The translations under genes were made by a program, and so were the position numbers. From CALOBA01 sp942491465 (lineage in GTDB: Bacteria; Pseudomonadota; Gammaproteobacteria; Chromatiales; Chromatiaceae): DNA of 64,000 bases. The notes under the pieces were generated by a model. That model did no database searches, had not been told where the DNA came from, and saw nothing but the letters and a program-made list of their open reading frames with translations. Shown one piece after another: positions 56,886-64,000 of the stretch. The stretch spans positions 1 through 64,000 of the forward strand of contig CALOBA010000011.1 of the NCBI GenBank assembly GCA_942491465.1. The letters run 5' to 3'. Position 1 is the stretch's first letter; each line of letters starts with the position of its first letter.

Positions 56886-58436
56886 ATGTTCGAGGCAACC
56901 AAAGTCGGCCGCACGGTCAGCAAGCAGGAGTTCAAAGAGCAGCGCGACGAGCTGCGCACCCAGCTGCTGGAGGTCCAGCGCCAGCTGCGCGAGACCAACA
57001 TCCCGGTGGTGCTCATCGTCTCCGGCGTCGAGGCCGCCGGCAAGGGCGAGGTGGTCAACCGCCTCAACGAGTGGCTGGACACCCGCGGCGTGCAGACCTT
57101 CGCCTTCTGGGAGCTGAGCGACGAGGAGCTGGAGCGCCCGCGCTACTGGCGCTTCTGGCGCACATTGCCCGCCCGCGGCGAGATCACGATCCTGTTCGGC
57201 GGCTGGTACCTGGCGCCGATCGAGCAGCGCTTTCGCGGCAACTGCGACGACGCGTCCCTGGATGCCGAGCTCAACCGCATCGTCGACTTCGAGCGCATGC
57301 TCACCCACGACGGCGCGCTGGTGGTCAAGTTCTGGTTTCATCTCTCCGAGCCGGACCAGAAACGACGCCTGAAGGAGCTCTCCCGCGACGACCGCAGCCG
57401 CTGGAAGATGCTGCCGGAAAAGTCGAAATTCTCCGAGCAGTACCATCTGTTCGAGCATGTGGCCGAGCGGGTGATCCGCCAGTCCGACCGCGGCATCTCG
57501 CCCTGGTACCTGATCGAGGCCGAGGATACCCGCTATCGCGATCTCACCGTCGGCAAGACCCTGCTGCAGGCACTGCGCAGCCGCATCAACCAGCCACTGC
57601 CCATGGATCCGGCACCCACCGCCGACCCGCTGGAGCTGCCGGACAGCACCAGCGCGCAGATCACGCTGCTCGACCAGCTCGACCTGACCCAACAGCTCGA
57701 TCGCGACGACTACAAGAAGGCGCTCAAGCGCTACCAGCAGGAGATCAACGAGCTGTCCTGGAAGGCCTACAAGCAGAAGCGCTCCACCGTGCTGGTGTTC
57801 GAGGGCGTCGATGCCGGCGGCAAGGGCGGTGCGATCCGGCGCATCACCAGCGCCGTGGATGCCCGCCTCTACCGCACCATGTCGGTGGCCGCACCCACCG
57901 ATGAGGAGAAGGCCCATCATTACCTGTGGCGGTTCTGGCGGCTGATCCCGCGGGCCGGACACATCATCATCTACGACCGTTCCTGGTACGGTCGGGTCCT
58001 GGTCGAGCGCGTCGAGGGCTTCGCCAAGGAGTCCGAGTGGCGCCGCGCCTACAGCGAGATCAACGAATTCGAGGAGCAGCTGGTGGAGAGCGGCTCGATC
58101 CTGCTCAAGTTCTGGCTGCAGGTCGGCGAGGAGGAGCAGCTGCGCCGGTTCAAGGACCGTGAGGCGACCCCGTACAAGCAGTACAAGATCACCGACGAGG
58201 ACTGGCGCAATCGCGAGAAGTGGCCCCAGTACAAGGCCGCCGTCAACGAGATGGTCGCCCGCACCAGCACCGAGCACGCCCCCTGGACACTCGTGGAAGG
58301 CGACGACAAGCCCTACGCCCGCATCAAGGTCCTGCGCACCGTCTGCGAAGCCCTGCGTGCGGCCCTGGACAAGAAGGATGACGACGGGATCAGCGGCCAC
58401 ACCCGCTGCGGTTACGGCGACGGCGGTGCGGGCTGA
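56886..58436 (+). CDS. pap: Polyphosphate:AMP phosphotransferase (fused PPK2 domains)
   Basis: 516 residues with two PPK2 domains. The first Walker A is GVEAAGKGEV and the second GVDAGGKGGAI; each domain has its own lid and FGGWY/DRSWYGR block. This is the layout of Acinetobacter and Pseudomonas Pap, which makes ADP from AMP and polyphosphate. Complete. Followed directly by a cyclase gene. Confidence 0.93.
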   Translation: MFEATKVGRTVSKQEFKEQRDELRTQLLEVQRQLRETNIPVVLIVSGVEAAGKGEVVNRLNEWLDTRGVQTFAFWELSDEELERPRYWRFWRTLPARGEITILFGGWYLAPIEQRFRGNCDDASLDAELNRIVDFERMLTHDGALVVKFWFHLSEPDQKRRLKELSRDDRSRWKMLPEKSKFSEQYHLFEHVAERVIRQSDRGISPWYLIEAEDTRYRDLTVGKTLLQALRSRINQPLPMDPAPTADPLELPDSTSAQITLLDQLDLTQQLDRDDYKKALKRYQQEINELSWKAYKQKRSTVLVFEGVDAGGKGGAIRRITSAVDARLYRTMSVAAPTDEEKAHHYLWRFWRLIPRAGHIIIYDRSWYGRVLVERVEGFAKESEWRRAYSEINEFEEQLVESGSILLKFWLQVGEEEQLRRFKDREATPYKQYKITDEDWRNREKWPQYKAAVNEMVARTSTEHAPWTLVEGDDKPYARIKVLRTVCEALRAALDKKDDDGISGHTRCGYGDGGAG

Positions 58437-58438
58437 AG

Positions 58439-59608
58439 GTGCCGAACGCGCACACCGAAAATGGCGCAAGGGCCCAAGGGCCGGCGAAATCGCCGGCTGA
58501 GCCCATAAACGAAAAGGCCTACAGCAAACATCTGGTCGCCATTCTGCACGCAGATGTCGCCGGTTACAGCCGACTCACCGCTGAGGCCGAAGAGCAGACG
58601 CACAGGCTGCTGTCGACCTACCTCGACCTGATCGCCGAATATATCGCCTCCGGCAGCGGCGAGCTGATGAAGTTTGCCGGCGATGCCGTGACCGCGAGCT
58701 TCAGCAGTGCCGCCGAGGCATTGACCTGTGCGGAGCACATCCAGCGCGAGCTGCGCCAGCGCAACCAGACGCTGCCGCCACAGCGGCAGATCAACTTCCG
58801 CATCGGCATCAACGTGGGCGACGTCATCCGCGACCGCAACGACATCTACGGCAACGGCGTCAACGTCGCCGCCCGCCTGGAGACCCTGGCCGAACCCGGG
58901 GGAGTCTGCATCTCGGAGTCCGCCCACAGCGCCATCGGCACCAAGCTGCCGATGCAATACGAGTACATGGGCGCGAAGCGGGTCAAGAATATCGACCGGC
59001 CGCTGCGGGTCTACCGGGTCCACTTCGGTGACGCCCCCGCGGTCAACCACCGTCGTCGGCGGCTGATCAAGATCGGCGTCGCGGCCGGGCTCGCGGTGCT
59101 GGCCTTGGTGATTGGGGCGCTGTATCAGCTCGGGGGCATCCCCGGTCACGGCGGCGAGACCGGTCTTCCGTCCGCGCCCTTCCTGGATATTGGCCGGCTC
59201 AGCGCCTTGACCACCGCCAGCACGGAGAAAGGCACCTACATGGAAGAGGGAGAGTGGCTATGGTTTGCCGAGTATTTCGACAAGAACCAAACCCTACATG
59301 GCGTTTGGGGTCTGCCCGGAGAGCAGCGGTCAAGCAGCAGCTATCCCGGACGCTGGCGGCACCGGGCCCGTTCCGATGGCGTCGCTGAGCACTGCACCAT
59401 CTACATGGACCAGGCCAGCCTGCACGAACGCTGCTTCTCCTACCATCCGCTGGCGGGGGCGCAGGACTCAGTTGACGGTATTCATGCGCGGTTCTCCAAG
59501 GGCCGCTGCGTCGGCGTCTCCTATTTCGAGCCCGGCAATACCACGGACAAACCGATCGATCGCTCGATGCCGAAGCTGTTGGAACTGTCGCGCCGTTGCC
59601 AGCGGTAA
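58439..59608 (+). CDS. Class III adenylate/guanylate cyclase with membrane helix
   Basis: 389 residues. The cyclase domain (~30-195) has metal aspartates in HADVAGYSRL and FAGDAV, and GVNVAARLE with the transition-state Asn and Arg. One membrane helix at about residues 205-225 precedes a ~165-residue outer domain with several cysteines of unknown fold. The catalytic domain thus faces the cytoplasm. The start looks like GTG two bases after the pap stop; a later start before the cyclase domain is possible. Likely makes cAMP for CRP (inference). Confidence 0.87.
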   Translation: MPNAHTENGARAQGPAKSPAEPINEKAYSKHLVAILHADVAGYSRLTAEAEEQTHRLLSTYLDLIAEYIASGSGELMKFAGDAVTASFSSAAEALTCAEHIQRELRQRNQTLPPQRQINFRIGINVGDVIRDRNDIYGNGVNVAARLETLAEPGGVCISESAHSAIGTKLPMQYEYMGAKRVKNIDRPLRVYRVHFGDAPAVNHRRRRLIKIGVAAGLAVLALVIGALYQLGGIPGHGGETGLPSAPFLDIGRLSALTTASTEKGTYMEEGEWLWFAEYFDKNQTLHGVWGLPGEQRSSSSYPGRWRHRARSDGVAEHCTIYMDQASLHERCFSYHPLAGAQDSVDGIHARFSKGRCVGVSYFEPGNTTDKPIDRSMPKLLELSRRCQR

Positions 59609-59685
59609 GGTCGGTCGGAACCGCCCGGGCCCAGGGTGATGGCGCCAGCCCCGGCGGCTCCAGATGGCAGGATGGCGCCGGCCGA

Positions 59686-59715
59686 GCTAAGGCGATTTCT
59701 GTCAATCGCCTAAGC
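59686..59715. terminator. Hairpin between convergent cyclase and hypothetical genes
   Basis: GCTAAGGCGATT and AATCGCCTAAGC pair at 11 of 12 positions around a six-base loop. It overlaps the stop of the minus-strand gene. There is no T-run, so it may be a weak terminator or just an mRNA end structure. Confidence 0.4.
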
Positions 59716-60180
59716 TGCGATGTCGGTTTCGATCGCCTCGATCAGACTCTCACTGAGATCGCGCTCACGTATGATGTCGCAACGCCACTTCTCGATGATC
59801 GTACCCATAGGAGGATCACCGAACAGTGGATGCTCCTCCAAGGTCGAGATGAGCCTGTTCAAGACCGCCACCTCCCTGCGCAGCGCCAGCAGGATCCGCT
59901 CGATACTCCGCGCCTGCTGCAGCCGCTGTGCCGTGGTGTGGTCGTCTTTCAGCTGCTCCTGCCAGGTCTTGACCGTCCGCACAGCGATGGCCGACTCCGG
60001 CGGCGGCGTCTTCTGGATGAACTCGTTCATGGCCTGGAACATGTGCCGCAACATCGCGGCCTCGTAGCCCATGGCCTCCTGCCACAGGTCAAGGGCTCCC
60101 TGTTCGGCCTGCTCCAGATCCGTCAGCGTCTCGAACCTGAGACTCATCGGCGACACCTTCGATTCTTGCTCGACACTCAT
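59710..60180 (-). CDS. Hypothetical helical protein
   Basis: 156 residues, soluble and mostly helical by pattern, with heptad-like stretches (LTDLEQAEQGALDLWQEAM; RLQQARSIERILLALRREV). No family recognised. CGGAGC precedes the ATG by about ten bases. The gene stands alone between the cyclase and DUF3326 genes. Confidence 0.65.
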   Translation of the reverse strand: MSVEQESKVSPMSLRFETLTDLEQAEQGALDLWQEAMGYEAAMLRHMFQAMNEFIQKTPPPESAIAVRTVKTWQEQLKDDHTTAQRLQQARSIERILLALRREVAVLNRLISTLEEHPLFGDPPMGTIIEKWRCDIIRERDLSESLIEAIETDIAA

Positions 60181-60353
60181 TGCGTAGCTCCGCTTCGACT
60201 AGGTTGTGCTTTGATGTCGGGACGCCCGGCGCTCATCGACGATGCCGACACGGTCCCGAGCCCGACGTGGTACGGTGCGCGCGAAAAACGGACCTTGGAC
60301 AAGCAGGACCACGTGCCCCGCACCGCAAGGATGGACCATCTAACCCGGGAAGA

Positions 60354-61682
60354 CTACCCGGACTGCGATCCGTCAAACGGGGGCAGCCCCAATCCCGGCC
60401 CGCGCGCCAAGGTCTCCGGCGCAATACCGGCGCGCATCGCCGCCAATACCCCCGCCGCCTCGGCATAGGAGTCCACATAGCGCAGTTGTCCCGGACGCCA
60501 CGGCAGCCGCATCAGATCATTGCGCATCAAGTTTGCGTTGCCGCGCACGGCAATCACCGGGATGCCTTGGTACAGGGCGGCAAGTGTGGGCAGGCCCAGA
60601 CAGCCATCCGGCAGCACCAGGCACGAGACCTGCGCGGCGGAGACGACGCCCGGGTGAGCAAACACGGCAGGATCGGAGACGATGCGCGGGCTGCGATGCA
60701 GGCCCTTGAGGATCGAGAAGCTCATGGGCCAGGAGAAGCCCTCCGAGGCGATCCGCGGATCGAGCACACCAGGGTCCTGGTTGGCGGCCTCGCGATCGAT
60801 CTCCATCGGCGCATGCGCCATGGGCAGCCCGCAGAGCAGGCTCAGGGCATGGGTCAGCATGGCCTCCACCCCGCCGAACGGATTGATGACGGAGCCGTCG
60901 CTTTGCAGATAGGCGTCGCTGAGCGCGTCCGGCAAATCGATCACCGAGCTCAGCGCAACGGCATCGCAGCGATTGCGGTGCTCCTCGATCAGATCGCGGA
61001 CCGCGGCAAGACGGCCAATCTCGCCGACGGCCCGTCCGGAGCCCGCGTAGCTGGAGTGCATCCAGAAATCCTGATCGATGAAGGCCACCGCCGCCACATC
61101 GATACCGGCAGACGCGCGGGCGCCGTTGGCCAGGTTGAGGGCGGCGTTGACGAACAGCGCGTCGGCATGGCGCTGGATCAGGAACAGGATGCGGTTGCTG
61201 CGCACCGGTTGCAGGGCCAGGGTGCCCAAGAGCATCCGCGACAGCACGCTACCCTCGACGTACAGGGTGTTGTCGGCCATCTCGTTGATGTCGGCCGCAT
61301 TGACGACATTCGGGTGGGTGATGAGCCGGTCGCTGACCGCCGCCAACAGGCGTGCGACCGGTGTGGCATCGCCGGAATGGCCGCCGATCTCGGCACCGAT
61401 CCCGGTGGGCACCAAGAGCACCGTGGTAAAGCGGGTCTGGTCCTCCAAGGGGCGACGGCGGAGCTGAAAGATCGAGTCGACCTCCGGGGCCGACTCCGCG
61501 GCGCCACCCGACAGGGTGTCGACCTCGCAAGACCAGCCGCCCGCATCGCTTGTGGTCACCACAAAGCGCAACGGCTGCTCATCGGCGGGCAGCCGGGCGG
61601 CCAGCTCGCCGGCAAAGAACTGCAGCAGGTCGATACCGGCCGGTGCCGGGCCAAGTCGAATCTCTCGCTCAATAACGCGCAA
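60354..61682 (-). CDS. DUF3326-family protein
   Basis: 442 residues. The signature VPTGIGAEIGGHSGDATPVARLLAAVSDRLITHPNVVNAAD (in part) is that of DUF3326, known mainly from cyanobacteria. An N-terminal ~70 residue extension precedes it. No function is established. The start is best placed at TTG 61682, with GGAGG about eight bases before; it overlaps the end of the NspC-like gene by 14 bases. The pair is thus translationally coupled, suggesting a shared pathway. Confidence 0.85.
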   Translation of the reverse strand: MRVIEREIRLGPAPAGIDLLQFFAGELAARLPADEQPLRFVVTTSDAGGWSCEVDTLSGGAAESAPEVDSIFQLRRRPLEDQTRFTTVLLVPTGIGAEIGGHSGDATPVARLLAAVSDRLITHPNVVNAADINEMADNTLYVEGSVLSRMLLGTLALQPVRSNRILFLIQRHADALFVNAALNLANGARASAGIDVAAVAFIDQDFWMHSSYAGSGRAVGEIGRLAAVRDLIEEHRNRCDAVALSSVIDLPDALSDAYLQSDGSVINPFGGVEAMLTHALSLLCGLPMAHAPMEIDREAANQDPGVLDPRIASEGFSWPMSFSILKGLHRSPRIVSDPAVFAHPGVVSAAQVSCLVLPDGCLGLPTLAALYQGIPVIAVRGNANLMRNDLMRLPWRPGQLRYVDSYAEAAGVLAAMRAGIAPETLARGPGLGLPPFDGSQSG

Positions 61683-62832
61683 CGGGACCACCTCCAGAGC
61701 GCCGAATGAATTCTCGGTAGCCGAAGCGCCGGCGCAGCCGCAAACGGCCGCCGGGCTCGCATCGATACAGTGTCGGCAGCCGCAGCCCGTTGAACGTGGT
61801 CGCTCGAACGATGGTGTAGCCGCCGGCATCGGGAAAGGCAAGCCGAGCACCGATGGACAGCGGCTCGCGGAAGGCGTAGGTCCCGAATAGATCACCGGGG
61901 AGACAGCTCGCACCGGCCAGGGTATAGCGATAGGGGCCGTCCTTGCATTGACCGCGGACCTCGGGCCGATACCCGTATTCGAACACCTCGGGCATGTGAT
62001 TGACCGTGGTGTCCAAGACTGCGATCGGGGTCTCCGTCGTCTCGATCAGATCGATCACCTCGCTCACCAGCCAGCAGGCCCCCATCACCAGGGACAGTCC
62101 CGGCTCGATGTACAGGCGCTCGATGCCGAAATCCCGCGCGAGACGCGCCGTGTCCGGCAGCCGCTCCGGGTCGCGCAGCTCATCAAGCAGGTAGCCGCCG
62201 CCGAGGTTCAGCCAGGGGGCGGCAGCGAGGACATCGGGGCGGCGCTCGGCGACGAAGCGCAGCGACTCGTAGAGTTCGCCGACCCAGGGTGACTCACAGT
62301 TGCCGTGCAGATGCAGCCCCAGCCCGTCGGGCAGCGGAACGGGGATGGCCGTGAGCGGGACACCGAGCTTCGACCCCACCCGGCAGGGGTCGTAGCGCGC
62401 ATCGTCGATGGGCGAGCGCCCCGGATTGATCCGCAGGCCGCAGGCCGAGTCAGCGGCCATTCGCGGGCGGAAACGCCTGAGCTGGGACAGGGAGTTGAAG
62501 GCAACATAGCCGCACAGCGGGACGAGGTCGTCCAGATCACGCGCCGCCAAGCCCGGCGACGTGAAATGCACGGATTGACCGGGGAGCGCGAGCGACCGCG
62601 CCAGACGCGCCTCGTCGAGGGAGCTGGCCGAGAATCCGTCGATATGGGGCAACAGCAGCCGAAGCACGTCCGGGATGCTCAGGGCCTTCAGCGAGTACAG
62701 CAGACGAAAGCCGCTATCGTGCGCCCGTGCCGCCTGACGACGCGCGCTCGCGACCAACTCGGCCTCATCGACGACAAACGCCGGTGTCTCCAGCGTATCG
62801 AGCCGAAACGGCGGCGGCCCGGCCTGCGCCAT
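61669..62832 (-). CDS. NspC-like PLP decarboxylase (carboxynorspermidine decarboxylase family)
   Basis: 387 residues of the alanine-racemase-fold decarboxylases. LLYSLKAL carries the PLP lysine, HGNCE the active-site histidine, NLGGGY and LEPGLS the phosphate and substrate region, and GASCLPGDLF the second active site. These agree with NspC of Vibrio along the whole chain. No carboxynorspermidine dehydrogenase lies nearby, so the true substrate may differ. An ATG at 62892 would add 20 residues; the start at 62832 matches family length. Confidence 0.85.
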   Translation of the reverse strand: MAQAGPPPFRLDTLETPAFVVDEAELVASARRQAARAHDSGFRLLYSLKALSIPDVLRLLLPHIDGFSASSLDEARLARSLALPGQSVHFTSPGLAARDLDDLVPLCGYVAFNSLSQLRRFRPRMAADSACGLRINPGRSPIDDARYDPCRVGSKLGVPLTAIPVPLPDGLGLHLHGNCESPWVGELYESLRFVAERRPDVLAAAPWLNLGGGYLLDELRDPERLPDTARLARDFGIERLYIEPGLSLVMGACWLVSEVIDLIETTETPIAVLDTTVNHMPEVFEYGYRPEVRGQCKDGPYRYTLAGASCLPGDLFGTYAFREPLSIGARLAFPDAGGYTIVRATTFNGLRLPTLYRCEPGGRLRLRRRFGYREFIRRSGGGPVARY

Positions 62833-62903
62833 CGGCACCGGAGCCCTCACCCCGGGTGTGCAGACGGCGCAGGAATCGGAGAAACCCTCCATGCGCGCGG
62901 GGC

Positions 62904-63692
62904 TCAGGCGCGGGGGGCGTGGAACAGCCGAAAGAAGTTCTCGTGCGTGATCGCAGCAACCTCTTCCAGCGCAAGGCCGCGCAAGGCTGCGACCTGCTCG
63001 GCCACATGACGGACGAACCGAGGCTCGTTCTTCTTGCCCCGATGCGGCACCGGTGCCAAGTACGGGGAATCGGTCTCGATCAGCAGCCGATCCAAGGGCA
63101 CCCGGCGCACCACCTCGCGCAGGGCATCGGCGGACTTGAACGTGATGATCCCCGAAAATGAGATATAGAAGCCGAGGTCGAGGGCCTGCCGGGCCATGTC
63201 CCAGGTCTCGGTAAAGCAGTGCATGACGCCGCCGGCCTGTTCGGCTCCGGCGTCGCGCATGATGGCGATGGTGTCTTCGCGGGCATCGCGCGTATGCACA
63301 ATGAGCGGCTTGCCGCAGGCACGCGCCGCTTCGATATGCGTGGCAAAGCGTGCCCGCTGCCAGTCCAGATCGCCCTTGTTGTAGTGGTAGTCGAGGCCGG
63401 TCTCGCCGATGGCGACCACGCGCGGGTCCCGCGCCAGCTCCACCAGCATGGCCGAATCGGGCTCGCGACCGTCACGTTCGCTGGGATGGACGCCGACCGA
63501 GATCGATATCTCCGGGAAGGGCTCGACCAGCGCGCGCATGGCCGGAAGCCGCTCCAAGTCGATGCAGACGCAGAGCATGTGGCCGATGCCGTCCGCCCGG
63601 GTCGCGTCGATCAGTGCATCAAAACGGTCGCCGTAGTCGCACAGATCGACACGATCGAGGTGGCAATGCGAATCGACCAGCATCATGGACAT
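62904..63692 (-). CDS. tatD: TatD-family metal-dependent DNase
   Basis: 262 residues. DSHCHLD at the start, GETGLDYHY, HTRDA, HCFTE and ETDSPYLAP are the metal-binding motifs of the TatD/YcfH group. The start is at 63692 where ATG overlaps the pilZ stop (TGATG); two more ATGs follow within three codons. Order pilZ-tatD is common in gammaproteobacteria. Confidence 0.94.
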   Translation of the reverse strand: MSMMLVDSHCHLDRVDLCDYGDRFDALIDATRADGIGHMLCVCIDLERLPAMRALVEPFPEISISVGVHPSERDGREPDSAMLVELARDPRVVAIGETGLDYHYNKGDLDWQRARFATHIEAARACGKPLIVHTRDAREDTIAIMRDAGAEQAGGVMHCFTETWDMARQALDLGFYISFSGIITFKSADALREVVRRVPLDRLLIETDSPYLAPVPHRGKKNEPRFVRHVAEQVAALRGLALEEVAAITHENFFRLFHAPRA

Positions 63693-64000
63693 CACATGGT
63701 ATGGGTCGGGCGCTCGGCCTTGTCGGAGCCGGCAAGGATCTGCTCGATCTTACGCCGAGCATCCCCCTTGTCCTGATCGCTGAATTGGATGCCGACGCCG
63801 ATGGCCCGATTGCCCTCGGCACCGAGGGGCGTGATCCAGATCACCTTGCCGGCGACCGGTATCCGGTCTGACTCATCCATCAACTGCAGCAACAGGAACA
63901 GCTCATCGCCGAGACTGTAGCGCTTGTTGGTCGGGATGAACAGACCGCCGTTCTTCACGAACGCCATGTAGGAGGCGTACAGCGCATTTCGGTCTTTGAC
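63692..64000 (-). CDS. pilZ: Type IV pilus PilZ protein, 5' end outside the window
   Basis: At least 102 residues; the frame runs off the window end, continuing upstream through NALYASYM. KNGGLFIPTNKRY, GKVIWITPLGAEGNRAIGVGIQF and the ending RPTHTM closely follow Pseudomonas PilZ. The true start lies beyond base 64000; an internal ATG at 63967 is too late. PilZ of this type usually does not bind cyclic di-GMP and works with PilB and FimX. Confidence 0.9.
   Translation of the reverse strand, partial: VKDRNALYASYMAFVKNGGLFIPTNKRYSLGDELFLLLQLMDESDRIPVAGKVIWITPLGAEGNRAIGVGIQFSDQDKGDARRKIEQILAGSDKAERPTHTM

Overview
The window looks like chromosomal DNA of a high-G+C gammaproteobacterium, most likely a purple sulfur bacterium (Chromatiaceae). 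The main evidence is a hydrogenase operon in the order small subunit - Isp1 - Isp2 - large subunit, the arrangement known from Thiocapsa and Allochromatium, with a perfect FNR box upstream. The housekeeping genes (rplM-rpsI, coq7, speD, crp/vfr, trpGDC, tatD, pilZ) read as gammaproteobacterial. The placement is inference; no 16S gene is present.

Layout. 1-6.4 kb (+): a window-truncated MscK/KefA-type mechanosensitive channel, overlapping a membrane PAS-GGDEF-EAL protein. 6.5-12.4 kb (+): a tight run of a coiled-coil hypothetical protein, sulfotransferase 1, a propeller-like protein, an alpha/beta hydrolase, sulfotransferase 2 and a degenerate sulfotransferase 3. 12.5-17.5 kb (-): a visibly lower-G+C block with a secreted propeller-like protein, a shorn paralogue fragment, a frameshifted paralogue, a secreted esterase-like hydrolase and a Cys-type sulfatase. 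17.7-22.7 kb (-): a PqqD/dead-S2P/HlyD fusion, a serine hydrolase with a Cys-rich tail and a TPR protein. 23-38 kb (-): a two-protein iterative type I PKS/FAS (KS-AT; NMO-NMO-KS-AT-ACPx3-KR-DH), a propeller-like protein and an ACP-sulfotransferase fusion.

The minus-strand run from about 38.0 to 16.1 kb together with the plus-strand sulfotransferase run looks like one secondary-lipid/polyketide locus. I infer that the PKS pair builds a reduced acyl chain, the ACP-linked and free sulfotransferases sulfate it, the hydrolases release or trim it, the HlyD-like protein takes part in export, and the sulfatase turns over the product. The chemistry is not proven by the sequence, but this combination is the most interesting part of the window.

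38.0-39.5 kb is mostly non-coding: a 5'-leader hairpin, a MITE-like element with 26-bp inverted repeats and 8-bp direct repeats, a 34-residue membrane peptide with a strong terminator, and the hydrogenase control region. 39.5-44.9 kb (+) is the hydrogenase operon plus a small protein. 45-46.7 kb (-): tRNA-Gln(CTG), rpsI, rplM and a [2Fe-2S] ferredoxin. 46.9-48.8 kb (+): an Fe-S protein and coq7. 48.9-51.8 kb (-): speD, a DUF885-like protein and an OsmC-family protein. 52-52.6 kb (+): crp/vfr. 52.7-55.4 kb (-): trpC, trpD, trpG, with a large hexanucleotide-repeat hairpin between trpD and trpC. 55.6-59.6 kb (+): a class V aminotransferase fold enzyme, polyphosphate:AMP phosphotransferase and a class III nucleotide cyclase. 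59.7-64 kb (-): a hypothetical protein, DUF3326, an NspC-like decarboxylase, tatD and a window-truncated pilZ.
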